From positions 1 through 50,899 of the forward strand of contig CAMCWB010000023.1 of NCBI GenBank assembly GCA_945882315.1: DNA of 50,899 nt. The letters run 5' to 3'. The notes below the pieces were generated by a model. That model searched no databases. It was given only the letters and a program-made list of their open reading frames with translations, and was not told where the DNA came from. How positions within the stretch are numbered: the stretch's first letter is position 1; each line of letters begins with the position of its first letter. This DNA comes from Bauldia litoralis (GTDB lineage Bacteria > Pseudomonadota > Alphaproteobacteria > Rhizobiales > Kaistiaceae). Position numbers and translations under genes: made by a program. Positions 10,285-21,722 of the stretch are shown in pieces.

Positions 10285-11490
10285 GGCCATCGCCTTCGTC
10301 AGGTTCTCGCTGATCTTGTCGAGGAAGCCGGTGGTCGACAGCCACTTCTGCTCCGGTCCGACGAGCAGGGCGAGATCCTTGGTCATGGAGCCGGACTCGA
10401 CCGTGTCGACGCAGACCTTCTCGAGGGTCGCGGCGAACTTGGCGAGCGCGGGATTGTTGTCGAGCTTGGCGCGGTGGGTTAGGCCGCGGGTCCAGGCATA
10501 AATCGAGGCGATCGAGTTGGTCGACGTCTCCTTGCCCTTCTGGTGCTCGCGGAAATGCCGGGTGACGGTGCCGTGCGCGGCTTCCGCCTCGACGGTCTTG
10601 CCGTCCGGCGTCATCAGGACCGAGGTCATCAGGCCGAGCGAACCGAAGCCCTGCGCGACGATGTCGGACTGGACGTCGCCATCATAGTTCTTGCAGGCCC
10701 AGACGTAGCCGCCCGACCACTTCATCGCGGCGGCGACCATGTCGTCGATAAGGCGGTGTTCGTAGGTCAGCTTGCGCTTGTCGAACTCGGCCTTGAATTC
10801 GGCGTCGAAGACTTCCTGGAAGAGGTCCTTGAAGCGACCGTCATAGACCTTGAGGATGGTGTTCTTGGTAGAGAGATAGACCGGATAGTTGCGGTTGAGA
10901 CCGTAGTTGAACGAGGCGCGCGCGAAGTCGCGGATCGACTCGTCGAGATTGTACATGGCCAGCGCGATGCCAGAATCCGGGAAGGTGAAGACGTCGTGCT
11001 TGGTCTCCTTGCCGTCGGCGACATAGCTCAGCGTCAGCTTGGCGCCCTTCGGCACCTTCACGTCGGTGGCGCGGTACTGGTCGCCATAGGCATGACGGCC
11101 GATGATGATCGGCTGGGTCCAGCCGGGCACGAGGCGCGGTACGTTCTTGCAGATGATCGGCTCGCGGAAGATGACGCCGCCGAGGATGTTGCGGATGGTG
11201 CCGTTCGGCGACTTCCACATCTGCTTGAGGTTGAATTCCTTCACCCGGGCCTCGTCGGGGGTGATCGTCGCGCATTTCACGGCGACGCCGACTTCCTTGG
11301 TCTTGTTGGCCGCGTCGATGGTGATCTGGTCGTTGGTCTCGTCGCGCTTCTCGACGCCCAGGTCGTAATAGAGCAGGTCGACGTCGAGATAAGGATGGAT
11401 CAGCTTGTCCTTGATGAACTGCCAGATGATCCGGGTCATCTCGTCGCCGTCCATCTCGACGATCGGATTTGCGACCTTGATTTTTGCCAT
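10282..11490 (-). CDS. icd: NADP-dependent isocitrate dehydrogenase
   Basis: Icd oxidatively decarboxylates isocitrate to 2-oxoglutarate with NADP in the TCA cycle. The 402-residue protein is of the eukaryote-like class common in alphaproteobacteria rather than the E. coli type. It starts [20 protein letters not shown], contains the substrate-binding [12 protein letters not shown] region (about 94-105) and the metal-binding [25 protein letters not shown] stretch split across residues 250-275, then the cofactor region [12 protein letters not shown] (about 307-318). The stop TAG belongs to the TAGAGCG arm of copy B. The HdeD-like gene lies upstream on the same strand after 148 bp, so separate transcription is likely. 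Confidence 0.97.
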   Translation of the reverse strand: MAKIKVANPIVEMDGDEMTRIIWQFIKDKLIHPYLDVDLLYYDLGVEKRDETNDQITIDAANKTKEVGVAVKCATITPDEARVKEFNLKQMWKSPNGTIRNILGGVIFREPIICKNVPRLVPGWTQPIIIGRHAYGDQYRATDVKVPKGAKLTLSYVADGKETKHDVFTFPDSGIALAMYNLDESIRDFARASFNYGLNRNYPVYLSTKNTILKVYDGRFKDLFQEVFDAEFKAEFDKRKLTYEHRLIDDMVAAAMKWSGGYVWACKNYDGDVQSDIVAQGFGSLGLMTSVLMTPDGKTVEAEAAHGTVTRHFREHQKGKETSTNSIASIYAWTRGLTHRAKLDNNPALAKFAATLEKVCVDTVESGSMTKDLALLVGPEQKWLSTTGFLDKISENLTKAMA

Positions 11491-11638
11491 GTCGGTGCGG
11501 GCCCTTCTGAAGCGCGAATGAGCGGGAAAGCGCCTCGGAAGAGGCGGCCGAAAGCGCCGTCGCTATAGCATCCGACCTGCCGGCCTGCCAAGGCTGGCTA
11601 AGGTTTTTAGGGCTTCCAGTCTGGCCGGAAGCCGGGGC

Positions 11639-12199
11639 TCAGGCGAGGCGCCGCGCCGCCAGGGCGAGGGCGACATAGCTCCAGCCGGTGAACATCAGCG
11701 AGATGCCGGCGAGAAGGCCGAGGGCGTAGATGCCCGAGAAGGGGAAATCCATGAGGATCATGAAGCCGACCAGCAGCGCCACAACGCCGGCGGCGACGAT
11801 CCAGCCCCAGGCGTCATGCGGCCGGAGCCGCAAGCCCAGCATGATCTGGAAGATGCCCTTGGCGAGGAACGAGGCGGCGACGAAGAGGGTGAGGGCGAAG
11901 GCGCCGGCGACCGGGTTGAGATAGATCGCGATACCGCCGATCAGCATGACCAGGCCGATGACGAGTTGCCAGAGGAAGCCCGTCCAGGATTTCATGCCCC
12001 AGGCCTGGATGACCTGAAAGAGCCCGATGATGGCGAGGACGCCGGCGACAATGCCGGTGACGACCAGACTTGCCAGGAAGGGCGACAGGAAGGCGCAAAC
12101 GCCGCCGAGGATGAAGAGGATGCCGAGGCCGAGGAACCAGCCCCATTTCGAGCGGACGGCCTCCGAGACATTGACGGTCGCGACGGCATGATCGGTCAT
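11639..12199 (-). CDS. HdeD/DUF308 family membrane protein
   Basis: The 186-residue protein has six evenly spaced hydrophobic helices (about residues 20-180), each short-looped, with the HdeD/DUF308 pattern WGWFLGLGILFILGGVCAFL at the first helix and IGLVMLIGGIAIYLNPVAG at the centre. HdeD of E. coli is an acid-resistance membrane protein, but most homologues are uncharacterised, so a stress role is only inferred. A strong GGAGG lies 5-9 nt before the ATG. It is divergent from the rRNA/tRNA methyltransferase gene across 134 bp. Confidence 0.8.
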   Translation of the reverse strand: MTDHAVATVNVSEAVRSKWGWFLGLGILFILGGVCAFLSPFLASLVVTGIVAGVLAIIGLFQVIQAWGMKSWTGFLWQLVIGLVMLIGGIAIYLNPVAGAFALTLFVAASFLAKGIFQIMLGLRLRPHDAWGWIVAAGVVALLVGFMILMDFPFSGIYALGLLAGISLMFTGWSYVALALAARRLA

Positions 12200-12333
12200 G
12201 GTGGCCTCCTCCGACTCGATATGCGTTACACGCCATTATAAGGCCGATCCGGTAAATCCGGATAAACCCTCGCCGCATACGGGATTTTCCCGACCGGCTG
12301 GCCCGTTTCGTTGCTTTGGGATAGGAAGCCGCG

Positions 12334-13146
12334 ATGTCCGAAGCCAATCCTACAGACAGGGCCGGTCCCGCGATCGTTCTCGTCGAGCCGCAGCTCGGCG
12401 AGAATATCGGTACGACGGCGCGCGCCATGGCGAATTTCGGCCTGACCGACCTCCGCCTGGTGCAGCCGCGCGAGGGCTGGCCGAACGAAAAGGCACGGGC
12501 TGCATCCAGCGGCGCCGACCATGTGCTGGAGCGCGTCCGGCTTTACCCGACCGTCGAGGCCGCTGTCGCCGATCTCGGTTTTCTCTATGCGACGACGGCG
12601 CGGGTCCGCGATCTCGCCAAGGATGTGGCCGGCCCGCGCAAGGCCGCCGAGACGATGCGGGCGCTGTCGCCCGGGATCGGCGTCGGCGTTCTTTTCGGCC
12701 GCGAGCGGTCGGGACTGACCAACGACCATGTGGCACTTGCCGACGAGATCCTGACGCTGCCGGTCGACCCGGAATTTTCCTCGCTCAACATCGCCCAGTC
12801 GGTCCTGATCATCGCCTATGAATGGCGGCTGGCGATGCTCGGCGGCGAGGCGGGCGGCCTGCCCTTTGCCGGGCCGGGCGAAGAGTTGCAGGCGCCGAAG
12901 GAGGCCCTGTTCCGCTTCTTCGAGCATTTCGAGGACGCGCTGGAGAGAGCCGGCTTCTTCCGGCCGCCCGAGCGGAAGCCCCATATGGTGCGGGCGCTGC
13001 GGACGCTCTTCCACCGCGCCCGGCTGAGCGAGCAGGAAGTCCGCACCATGCGGGGCGTCGTGGCGGCGCTCGATGCCCGGCCGACGCGGCCGCATGAGAC
13101 GCCGGACGACACCGTCTCGACGGCACGCGGGAAGGCGGAGACGTGA
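12334..13146 (+). CDS. SpoU-family RNA 2'-O-methyltransferase (TrmJ-like)
   Basis: The 270-residue enzyme has the SPOUT fold. The N-terminal motif [19 protein letters not shown] (about 11-29) with [13 protein letters not shown], and the SAM-binding knot segments [21 protein letters not shown] (about 117-137) and [22 protein letters not shown] (about 143-164), match TrmJ/TrmH relatives. These transfer a methyl group from SAM to a ribose 2'-OH in tRNA or rRNA. TrmJ of E. coli acts at tRNA position 32; the exact site here is inferred. The stop overlaps the murI GTG by 4 nt (GTGA), so the two genes are translationally coupled. Confidence 0.88.
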   Translation: MSEANPTDRAGPAIVLVEPQLGENIGTTARAMANFGLTDLRLVQPREGWPNEKARAASSGADHVLERVRLYPTVEAAVADLGFLYATTARVRDLAKDVAGPRKAAETMRALSPGIGVGVLFGRERSGLTNDHVALADEILTLPVDPEFSSLNIAQSVLIIAYEWRLAMLGGEAGGLPFAGPGEELQAPKEALFRFFEHFEDALERAGFFRPPERKPHMVRALRTLFHRARLSEQEVRTMRGVVAALDARPTRPHETPDDTVSTARGKAET

Positions 13147-13934
13147 CCCGGCTTCTGGTTTTCGATTCCGGCATCGGCGGATTGTCGGTCGCCCGCGAGA
13201 TCCGCAAGGCGATGCCCGGCGCCGAGATGGTCTATGTCGCCGACGATGCCTGCTTCCCCTATGGCGACTGGGAGGCCGAGGCGCTGTCGACCCGCGTCGT
13301 CGGGCTGGTCGGCGACCTCATCGGCCGCTTCGAGCCGGATGCCGTGGTGATCGCCTGCAACACGGCGTCGACGCTGGTGCTGCCGCCGCTCCGGGCAAAG
13401 TTCCCGCTACCCTTCGTCGGTACGGTCCCGGCGATCAAGCCGGCGGCGGAGCGGACCAGATCGGCACTGGTCAGCGTTCTCGCCACCTATGGCACGATGC
13501 GACGCGACTATACGCGCGACCTCATCCAGAGCTTTGCCCGAAGCTGCGAGGTGCGGCTGGTCGGCTCGACCAATCTGGCGCCGCTCGCCGAGGCGGTCAT
13601 GCGTGGCGATGCGGTCTCGGATGCGGCGCTTTACGACGAGATCGCTCCGGCTTTCGTCGCCAAAGACGGCCGGCGGACGGACATGATCGTCCTTGCCTGC
13701 ACCCATTATCCTTTTCTGATCGACCGCTTCGAGCGCCTGTCGCCCTGGGCGGTCGAGTGGATCGACCCGGCGCCGGCAATCGCCCGGCGCGTCCTGTCGG
13801 TGGTTCCGCCCGCTTCCGCGATCGGCGAGGCTCCCGGGGCGGCGTTCCTGACCTCGGGCAAGGCCTGGCCGGGGGCGCTCGGCCAATTCCTGGGAAGCCT
13901 CGGCCTGGAAGCCGGCGAAGTAACGCTTTCTTAG
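13143..13934 (+). CDS. murI: Glutamate racemase
   Basis: MurI interconverts L- and D-glutamate for peptidoglycan. The 263-residue protein has [13 protein letters not shown] at the N-terminus (catalytic-site D8), the first catalytic cysteine C72 in ACNTAST and the second, C186, in LACTHYP. PYG follows at residues 39-41. The GTG start overlaps the stop of the methyltransferase by 4 nt. The overall family length is normal. About 108 bp separate it from the following small gene. Confidence 0.95.
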   Translation: MTRLLVFDSGIGGLSVAREIRKAMPGAEMVYVADDACFPYGDWEAEALSTRVVGLVGDLIGRFEPDAVVIACNTASTLVLPPLRAKFPLPFVGTVPAIKPAAERTRSALVSVLATYGTMRRDYTRDLIQSFARSCEVRLVGSTNLAPLAEAVMRGDAVSDAALYDEIAPAFVAKDGRRTDMIVLACTHYPFLIDRFERLSPWAVEWIDPAPAIARRVLSVVPPASAIGEAPGAAFLTSGKAWPGALGQFLGSLGLEAGEVTLS

Positions 13935-14042
13935 CCGTAAGACGGGGTATTCCGGCCCGGAAGGCTTTCGGCGGCGCCTTATAACCGTTTCTTCTGTAAT
14001 GGGATTCTACGGAGAACGGATAAGAACGAGGTCCGTCAAACC

Positions 14043-14375
14043 ATGAACTTTGTGCCGCCGGCCGCATGGCCGAAAAAGGATGAGAAGCTCTCCGCGCTGT
14101 TCGGCGGGGAACACCTGCCGTCGACGCTCGGCGCCATGCTCCTTTCCGGCCGGGTTCTGACCGCGACCTGCGAAGTCTGCCTTCACTCGGCCCGCATCGA
14201 CCTCGGGGATCTTGCCGTCCGCTACGGCGCCGGCCATACCTGCAGCAGCGAAGCGTTGCGGCCGATCCTGCAATGCTCGGTCTGCAAGTCGACCGAATCC
14301 GTGATCCAGGACACGGCGCCGCGCCATGGCGAGGCCCGGCCGAAAACCAACCGGCGCATCCCCGACTACGTTTGA
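14043..14375 (+). CDS. Small Cys-rich protein, possible zinc ribbon
   Basis: The 110-residue protein is not assigned to a characterised family. Two CxxC pairs, CEVC at about residues 41-44 and CSVC at about 79-82, bracket GAGHTCSS with a fifth cysteine, a spacing compatible with a structural zinc site. The C-terminus is basic and polar (ARPKTNRRIPDYV). There is no signal peptide or membrane helix. A GAGGT sequence lies about 10 nt before the ATG, and codon usage is like the neighbours. A terminator-like hairpin follows its stop. A nucleic-acid-binding role is possible but not shown. Confidence 0.7.
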   Translation: MNFVPPAAWPKKDEKLSALFGGEHLPSTLGAMLLSGRVLTATCEVCLHSARIDLGDLAVRYGAGHTCSSEALRPILQCSVCKSTESVIQDTAPRHGEARPKTNRRIPDYV

Positions 14376-14412
14376 CACCGCGGCGCCGCCGCAGTATCAC
14401 CCTCCAGCTTTC

Positions 14413-14441
14413 GCGGGCCTTTCGGCCCGCTTAGCGTTTTT
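14413..14441 (+). terminator. Probable terminator after the Cys-rich protein gene
   Basis: A 7-bp GC stem, GCGGGCC and GGCCCGC around a TTTC loop (14413-14430), is followed by TTAGCGTTTTT. The T-run is displaced by six bases from the stem, so termination efficiency is uncertain. Confidence 0.5.
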
Positions 14442-14484
14442 GCGACCCGTGGAAGCCAGGCACGCTAACCCTGTCTTCCTGTCG

Positions 14485-14504
14485 GCCGGCCCTCAAGGGC
14501 CGGC
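14485..14504 (+). promoter_or_regulatory. Strong hairpin in the rpsD leader
   Basis: GCCGGCCC (14485-14492), loop TCAA, and GGGCCGGC (14497-14504) form a perfect 8-bp stem 42 bp upstream of the rpsD start, with no T-run, so it is not a terminator. Ribosomal protein S4 autoregulates by binding its mRNA leader in other phyla. Whether this hairpin is such a target is inference from position only. Confidence 0.35.
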
Positions 14505-14546
14505 AAAGGAGGGCGCCTAACCCTGCAGAAGCACAAGGGATATGCG

Positions 14547-15164
14547 ATGACCAAGCGCGCCGAGTCTAAGTATAAAATCGATCGCCGTATGGGCCAGAAT
14601 ATCTGGGGCCGCCCGAAGAGCCCCGTCAACCGCCGCGAATATGGCCCCGGCCAGCACGGCCAGCGCCGCAAGCAGAAGCTTTCCGACTTCGGCGTGCAGC
14701 TGCGCGCCAAGCAGAAGCTGAAGGGCTATTACGGCAACATTTCCGAGCGGCAGTTCAAGAACATCTACCAGGAGGCGGTGCGCCGTCCGGGCGACTCCTC
14801 CGAGCAGCTTGTCGGCCTCCTCGAGAGCCGTCTCGACGCGGTCGTCTACCGCGCCAAATTCGTGCCGACGGTCTTCGCGTCGCGCCAGGTCATCAATCAC
14901 GGCCACATCCAGGTCAACGGCAAGCGCGTCACCATCCCGAGCTTCCGCTGCAAGCCCGGCGATGTGATCTCGGTCAAGGAAGCGTCGCGGTCATTGGCGC
15001 TGGTGCTCGAGGCGACGCAGTTGTCGGAGCGCGACGTGCCCGATTATGTCGAGGCCGACCACAACAAGATGGCGGCGACCTTCGTCCGCCGTCCGGCTTT
15101 CGCCGATATCCCCTATGCGGTCCAGATGGAACCGCATCTGGTGGTCGAATACTACTCGCGATAA
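14547..15164 (+). CDS. rpsD: 30S ribosomal protein S4
   Basis: S4 is a primary 16S rRNA-binding protein that nucleates small-subunit assembly. The 205-residue product starts [16 protein letters not shown] and has the alphaproteobacterial S4 pattern: [13 protein letters not shown] (about 33-45), [13 protein letters not shown] (about 59-71), and the S4 RNA-binding domain with [19 protein letters not shown] and [16 protein letters not shown] (about 92-132). As in many alphaproteobacteria, rpsD stands alone outside the large ribosomal clusters. A strong bidirectional terminator follows 20 nt after the stop. Confidence 0.97.
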   Translation: MTKRAESKYKIDRRMGQNIWGRPKSPVNRREYGPGQHGQRRKQKLSDFGVQLRAKQKLKGYYGNISERQFKNIYQEAVRRPGDSSEQLVGLLESRLDAVVYRAKFVPTVFASRQVINHGHIQVNGKRVTIPSFRCKPGDVISVKEASRSLALVLEATQLSERDVPDYVEADHNKMAATFVRRPAFADIPYAVQMEPHLVVEYYSR

Positions 15165-15184
15165 GCTGCGGGTATCCCGGAATC

Positions 15185-15215
15185 AAAAATGGCGCGGCTC
15201 AGCCGCGCCATTTTT
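15185..15215. terminator. Bidirectional terminator between rpsD and the BA14K gene
   Basis: AAAAATGGCGCGGC pairs with GCCGCGCCATTTTT around a short loop, giving a GC-rich stem with A-run and T-run on either side. It serves rpsD on the plus strand and the convergent BA14K gene on the minus strand. Confidence 0.9.
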
Positions 15216-15232
15216 ATTTGGAGAGGAAGGAC

Positions 15233-15628
15233 TTAGCGGCAGCGGTGCTGGTAGCCGTCATAGCCGGTGTAGGTTCCGGTCCACGGCTTGTAGCTCCGGT
15301 ACTTGGACGAGCAATAGGCATCCCAGTTGTTGCCGCTGTATTGCGGCTGGCTCAACGCCGAGCCGAGCATGGCCCCTGCGGCAAGGCCGAACAGGAGGAC
15401 CGGGAAATCATTGTTCCGGTGGCGCTTGTAGTGACGGCGATCGTTGTTCCAGCGATTTTTGTTGTCCCACCGGTTGCTGCCCCGATCGCCGGCCAGGATC
15501 ACCTGGGCGTCGCCATAGGCGCCGGACGCCGGCGCGGCATTGACGGCAGGCACTGCAACAACCGAGCCCGTCGCCAGCATTGCAGCGGTGGAAATTCCGG
15601 CAATCGTCGCTTTCATCGTCTTCATCAT
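15233..15628 (-). CDS. BA14K-family exported protein
   Basis: The 131-residue protein has a signal peptide (residues 1-31, cleavage near VNAAPA), a low-complexity Asn/Arg/His-rich middle (RWDNKNRWNNDRRHYKRHRN, about 53-72), a hydrophobic segment LFGLAAGAMLGSAL (about 79-92), and the C-terminal BA14K signature YCSSKYRSYKPWTGTYTGYD with a terminal Cys. The family is named after a Brucella immunoreactive protein with lectin-like activity and is nearly confined to Hyphomicrobiales. GGGAG lies 6 nt before the ATG. Its upstream region (15700-15780) is AT-richer than the surroundings and probably holds the promoter. Confidence 0.85.
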   Translation of the reverse strand: MMKTMKATIAGISTAAMLATGSVVAVPAVNAAPASGAYGDAQVILAGDRGSNRWDNKNRWNNDRRHYKRHRNNDFPVLLFGLAAGAMLGSALSQPQYSGNNWDAYCSSKYRSYKPWTGTYTGYDGYQHRCR

Positions 15629-15829
15629 GACTATCTCCCAAGCAGCGCGTCGTCAGAGGCGGTGCGCGTTGTGAAACGCTGTAGCTGTAACGTTCGAGAT
15701 AGGTATTTCCGTCCATCAACCGAGAAACAAAATCAGAGAATTACATTACAATTTCGTGAGGTTGAGAATGTGTCTGAAAGATGTTGGGCTGATGGCGAAA
15801 ATACACTGGCGGTCCCAAGCTTGAAACGC

Positions 15830-15855
15830 AAAAGGCGGCGTTACCGCCGCCTTTT
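15830..15855 (-). terminator. Terminator of the purC-grxD operon
   Basis: AAAAGGCGGCG (15830-15840) and CGCCGCCTTTT (15845-15855) form a perfect 11-bp stem with a TTAC loop. On the minus strand it ends in TTTT, 27 nt after the grxD stop. Confidence 0.85.
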
Positions 15856-15881
15856 AAACTGCGTCATGGAAGCCTAAACGA

Positions 15882-16226
15882 TCAGCCGACCGTGGCAGGC
15901 GTCTCCGCTGCGACGCCCTTTTCCGTCAGGAAGGGCTGAAGCTCGCCTTCCTGGAACATCTCGCGGATGATGTCGCAGCCGCCGACGAATTCGCCCTTCA
16001 CATAAAGCTGCGGGATCGTCGGCCAGTTCGAGTAATCCTTGATGCCCTGGCGGATATCGGCGTTTTCGAGGACGTTGACGCCCTTATAATCGACCTTCAG
16101 ATAGTCGAGGATCTGGACGATCTGGCTGGAAAAGCCGCATTGCGGGAAAGACGGCGTGCCCTTCATGAAAAGGACGACGTCATTGGCCTTCACTTCATTG
16201 TCGATCCAGGCGTTGATCTCGCTCAT
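15882..16226 (-). CDS. grxD: Monothiol glutaredoxin Grx4
   Basis: Grx4-type glutaredoxins bind a bridging [2Fe-2S] cluster with glutathione and pass it to other proteins, often in partnership with BolA. The 114-residue protein has FMKGTPSFPQCGFSSQIVQIL with the monothiol active site CGFS at residues 30-33, the glutathione-binding NWPTIPQLYVKGEFVGGCDI stretch (about 67-86), and normal family length. AAGGA lies 7 nt before the ATG. It is the last gene of the purine operon, 89 nt after bolA, and is followed by a strong terminator. Confidence 0.95.
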   Translation of the reverse strand: MSEINAWIDNEVKANDVVLFMKGTPSFPQCGFSSQIVQILDYLKVDYKGVNVLENADIRQGIKDYSNWPTIPQLYVKGEFVGGCDIIREMFQEGELQPFLTEKGVAAETPATVG

Positions 16227-16315
16227 CTCGTGATCCTTTCCGGGCGCCGCGGCGCCGATGGTTAGGTGTTATTTCGGCCCGAAGCCGCGTTGCGTCAAGC
16301 GCGGCTTGCCTGATT

Positions 16316-16549
16316 TCAATCCGGCGCGCTGGTCTGAAGCGCCAGCGCATGGAGCGCCCCGCCCATGTTCCCCTTGAGCGCGTCATAGACCATCTGGTGC
16401 TGCTGGACCCGGCTCTTGCCGCGGAAAGAGGTCGAAACCACCTCGGCGGCGTAATGATCGCCATCGCCGGCAAGGTCCCGGATCGTCACCTTGGCGTCGG
16501 GCAGGGCGGCCTTGATCAGGCTCTCAATCTCGTGCGCAACCATCGCCAT
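16316..16549 (-). CDS. bolA: BolA-family protein
   Basis: The 77-residue protein has the compact class II KH-like BolA fold with VTIRDLAGDGDHYAAEVVS (about 21-39) and the family motif RVQQHQMVYDAL (about 47-58). BolA proteins form [2Fe-2S]-bridged heterodimers with monothiol glutaredoxins. The ATG at 16549 was chosen because AAGGGG lies about 6 nt upstream; an in-frame ATG at 16564 lies before that site. It stands between purL (33 nt upstream) and grxD, the usual partner, so the two Fe-S handling genes share the purine transcript. Confidence 0.9.
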   Translation of the reverse strand: MAMVAHEIESLIKAALPDAKVTIRDLAGDGDHYAAEVVSTSFRGKSRVQQHQMVYDALKGNMGGALHALALQTSAPD

Positions 16550-16582
16550 GATCGGCCCCTTCAATGGTAGCCCGCATGGGCC

Positions 16583-18816
<2,234 letters not shown>

Positions 18817-18817
<1 letters not shown>

Positions 18818-19206
18818 CAGCTGCAGCTATCGCTCCCTTTGGACCAGCGGTCGAGATCGGCGCGGATGCGCGTTGCGTTGGGCGTGCCGAGCAGCGGCCC
18901 GTAGGTGTCCAGCGTCGTGGCCCCGCGCGCCTCGATGACCAGTACAGGCCGTTCGGCCGGCTGGACCTTGGGGACGATCAGCACGCGCGGCGTGACGGCA
19001 TTCGGCTCGGGCGAATAGATGTAGCCGGCAAAGGCGGTCTCACCGGGCGCGAACCAGCAGCGCGCGATCGTCTGGCCGACTTTTCGGGCGAGACTATGCG
19101 CTTCGTTCGAGGCCGGCGCGTTCGGATCGGGAGCGGCGCCGCCGCCGGATTGGCATGCGGCGAGGCCGGCCGCGAGCAGCGCCGGAACGATAAGGTTTCT
19201 GATCAA
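18817..19206 (-). CDS. Small lipoprotein inside the purine operon
   Basis: The 129-residue protein begins with a lipoprotein signal peptide, [20 protein letters not shown], with lipobox LAAC (modified Cys at residue 18). A Gly/Ala/Pro-rich linker follows, then a folded domain with [20 protein letters not shown] (about 44-63) and a C-terminal Cys. The conserved-looking RCWFAPGE suggests a known uncharacterised rhizobial family, but I cannot name it. It overlaps purQ by 4 nt upstream and purL by 1 nt downstream, so it must be translated along with the purine enzymes although its product is membrane-anchored. Confidence 0.8.
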
Positions 19207-19886
19207 GCCGCTATGCGCTCCAGGACGCTTTCAAAAAGGCGACGGCCGTCGGTGCCGCCCTGCAATGGCTCGATGAGGTTTTCCGGATGCGGCATCATGC
19301 CAAGGACGTTGCGCCGGTCGTTGAGGATGCCGGCGATCGCGTCGATCGAGCCGTTCGGGTTGCCGCCGCCAGCACTCGCGCCGGCATAGCGGAAGGCGAC
19401 GCGGTCTTCGTCCTTGAGGCGGGCAAGCGTCGCCTCGTCGACGCGATAATTGCCGTCGCCGTGCGCTACGGGGCAGCGGATGATCTCGCCCTGCCGGTAG
19501 CGGTCGGTGAAGATCGACTGCGTCGTCTCGATGCGCAGCAGCACCTCGCGGCAGACGAAGCGGAGGCTGGCATTGCGCATCAGCATGCCGGGCAGGAGGC
19601 CCGCCTCGCAGAGGATCTGGAAGCCGTTGCAGACGCCGAGCACCGGGACGCCGGCCGCGGCCCGCTCGGCCACGGCGCGCATGATCGGGGCGCGCGCGGC
19701 GATGGCGCCGGAGCGGAGATAGTCGCCATAGGAGAAGCCGCCGGGCAGCACGATCAGGTCGACCGGCGGGATATCGGTGTCGGCATGCCAGACGGTGGCC
19801 GGCGCATGGCCCGAGATCTTCTCCAGAGCCGCGATCATGTCGCGGTCGCGATTGGATCCGGGAAAGACGATGACGGCGGATTTCAT
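19203..19886 (-). CDS. purQ: Phosphoribosylformylglycinamidine synthase, PurQ glutaminase subunit
   Basis: PurQ hydrolyses glutamine and feeds ammonia to PurL. The 227-residue class I amidotransferase has the nucleophile C86 in [11 protein letters not shown], the oxyanion region [19 protein letters not shown] (about 47-65), and the His-Glu of the triad in [11 protein letters not shown] near residue 200. It starts 3 nt after the purS stop and its own stop overlaps the lipoprotein ATG by 4 nt. Confidence 0.96.
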   Translation of the reverse strand: MKSAVIVFPGSNRDRDMIAALEKISGHAPATVWHADTDIPPVDLIVLPGGFSYGDYLRSGAIAARAPIMRAVAERAAAGVPVLGVCNGFQILCEAGLLPGMLMRNASLRFVCREVLLRIETTQSIFTDRYRQGEIIRCPVAHGDGNYRVDEATLARLKDEDRVAFRYAGASAGGGNPNGSIDAIAGILNDRRNVLGMMPHPENLIEPLQGGTDGRRLFESVLERIAA

Positions 19887-19889
19887 GGG

Positions 19890-20144
19890 CTATTCGTCCA
19901 TGCCCTGGACGAGTTCGACGCGGTAATTCTCGATGACCATGTTGGCAAGAAGCTTCTCGGCCATGTCCTTCAATTCGGAAGCGGCGCGGGCCGGATCGGT
20001 CTCGGCGATATCGATTTCGAAGATCTTGCCCTGGCGGATGCTGCCGACACCGTCGAAGCCCAGCGAGCCGAGGGCGCTCTGGATCGCCTTGCCCTGCGGA
20101 TCGAGCACGCCGGATTTGAGGGTGACGGTAACGACGGCTTTCAC
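19890..20144 (-). CDS. purS: Phosphoribosylformylglycinamidine synthase, PurS subunit
   Basis: PurS is a small structural subunit that bridges PurQ and PurL. The 84-residue protein shows the family pattern VTVTLKSGVLDPQGKAIQSA (about 5-24), followed by LGFDGVGSIRQGKIFEIDI. The ATG overlaps the stop of the preceding exported-protein gene by 4 nt. Confidence 0.95.
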   Translation of the reverse strand: MKAVVTVTLKSGVLDPQGKAIQSALGSLGFDGVGSIRQGKIFEIDIAETDPARAASELKDMAEKLLANMVIENYRVELVQGMDE

Positions 20145-20704
20145 TGGGACGTCTCCCCGGCCGAGACAGCCGCGGTTGCAAAGATCTGCTGGAAGGCGGG
20201 CGCGGCCGTCTCGTAGCTGTCTTCGGCGACGAGGCAGGTGAAGCCGACGAGATCGGCGCCGGACTGCAGCCAGAAATGGTCGACCCTGGTCGGCTGGTCC
20301 TCGAAGGCGACGCGTATCGAAAGCGTGATACCGGCATTACTGCCAAGCGTCGTCACGGTGGGCGGGCTGACCAGCTCCGCACCGGTGCCGCCATTGGCGT
20401 TGGCGCTGTCGACGACGCTCTTGCCGAGATTCTCGCGGAAGCCGTTCTCGAAGGAGTCGCGGCTCAGCGGCTCGCCCTGGTAGACGACGAGGACCGTGCC
20501 GCAGCCGGCGGTGCTGCCGCCGCAGCTATCGGCCTTGCAGGCGAGTTCGGGAAGGCCGGCATTGTCGAGTGCGCCGGTCCAGCTCGCCTCGTCGTAAGTG
20601 AGGGCGACGCGGCCGTCCGTTGCGGCGATTTCAGCAGCGACCGCCGGGGTTCCGGCGAGCGCAGTGGCAATGAGGAAAATGAGCTGCCCACGCCCGAGCG
20701 TCAT
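20141..20704 (-). CDS. Exported protein of unknown function inside the purine operon
   Basis: The 187-residue protein has a signal peptide (hydrophobic [17 protein letters not shown], cleavage near residue 24) and a mature domain with four cysteines, ACKADSCGG and AGCGT near 55-70 and FTCLVA near 153, which could pair as disulfides in the periplasm. No family is recognised. The ATG at 20704 overlaps the purC stop (ATGA) and the stop overlaps purS (ATGA), so it is translationally coupled at both ends. A frame extends further upstream but only inside purC. Confidence 0.75.
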   Translation of the reverse strand: MTLGRGQLIFLIATALAGTPAVAAEIAATDGRVALTYDEASWTGALDNAGLPELACKADSCGGSTAGCGTVLVVYQGEPLSRDSFENGFRENLGKSVVDSANANGGTGAELVSPPTVTTLGSNAGITLSIRVAFEDQPTRVDHFWLQSGADLVGFTCLVAEDSYETAAPAFQQIFATAAVSAGETSQ

Positions 20705-21465
20705 TGTACGAGAACCGGCCCCGAGCCCTTCGGCCGCTCCGGCTCGATGAGGATGCCAAGGCGGCGGGCGACTTCCTGATAGGCTTCCAGCATGCCGCCG
20801 AGATCGCGACGGAAGCGGTCCTTGTCGAGCTTGTCCTGGGTCTGGATGTCCCAGAGGCGGCAGGAGTCGGGCGAAATCTCGTCGGCGACGACGATGCGCA
20901 TCATCTCGCCTTCCCAGAGACGGCCGCATTCGATCTTGAAATCGACAAGCTGGATGCCGACGCCGAGGAAGAGGCCGGAGAGGAAGTCGTTGACGCGGAT
21001 GGCGAGCGCCATGACGTCGTCGATTTCCTGCGGGCTCGCCCAGCCGAAGGCCGTGATGTGCTCCTCGGAGACCATCGGGTCGTCGAGCTCGTCATTCTTG
21101 TAGTAGAACTCGATGATCGAGCGGGGGAGGACGGTGCCTTCCTCCATGCCGAGACGCTTGGAGAGCGAGCCGGCGGCGACGTTGCGCACGACGATCTCGA
21201 GCGGGATCATCTCGACCTCGCGGATCAGCTGCTCGCGCATGTTGAGCCGTTTGATGAAATGCGTCGGGATGCCCATCTTGTTGAGATGGGTGAACAAGTG
21301 CTCGGAAATCCGGTTGTTGAGGACGCCCTTGCCGTCGACCACGGCGTGCTTCTTCTTGTTGAAGGCTGTCGCGTCGTCCTTGAAGAACTGAACCAGCGTG
21401 CCCGGCTCAGGACCCTCAAAGAGGATTTTGGCCTTGCCTTCATAGATGCGCCTGCGGCGATTCAT
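20701..21465 (-). CDS. purC: SAICAR synthase
   Basis: PurC joins aspartate to CAIR, forming SAICAR. From the ATG at 21465 the protein is 254 residues and starts [20 protein letters not shown], exactly the alphaproteobacterial start; the open frame extends 57 codons upstream without homology. Motifs include [26 protein letters not shown] (about 99-111), and [12 protein letters not shown] with [16 protein letters not shown] (about 178-212). It is the first gene of the minus-strand operon ending in grxD. The 257 bp to the divergent DUF1476 gene must carry the promoter. Confidence 0.96.
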   Translation of the reverse strand: MNRRRRIYEGKAKILFEGPEPGTLVQFFKDDATAFNKKKHAVVDGKGVLNNRISEHLFTHLNKMGIPTHFIKRLNMREQLIREVEMIPLEIVVRNVAAGSLSKRLGMEEGTVLPRSIIEFYYKNDELDDPMVSEEHITAFGWASPQEIDDVMALAIRVNDFLSGLFLGVGIQLVDFKIECGRLWEGEMMRIVVADEISPDSCRLWDIQTQDKLDKDRFRRDLGGMLEAYQEVARRLGILIEPERPKGSGPVLVQ

Positions 21466-21722
21466 AGGAAAATACCTGGGTTTAAGGAAATCCATGAGGT
21501 GGGTTCCAACAGCAAGGCCGCGTCTCAAAATGGCTGATGACGGCCGACTCGGGAGGTCCACGCCCATCATGCGGCGGACCTTATTCGATCGTTTTGCGAA
21601 GCACAATGCACACGAAAAAGTGGCTCGCGCGAGCAATCGGCTAGCGTTGATTTAGGTTTGGTCGCGGGATATGCAAGGCCCACCTCGGGGCGCTGCCGAA
21701 GGCGCGAAAAATGGAGAGTTCG

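Noticed and set aside
11605-11627. Hairpin GGCTTCC/GGAAGCC between the HdeD-like gene and icd as a terminator
   Set aside because: On the transcribed strand it is followed by an A-run, not a T-run.
15629-15829. Non-coding RNA in the AT-richer gap upstream of the BA14K gene
   Set aside because: No stable fold or conserved motif could be seen; promoter of the BA14K gene is the simpler reading.
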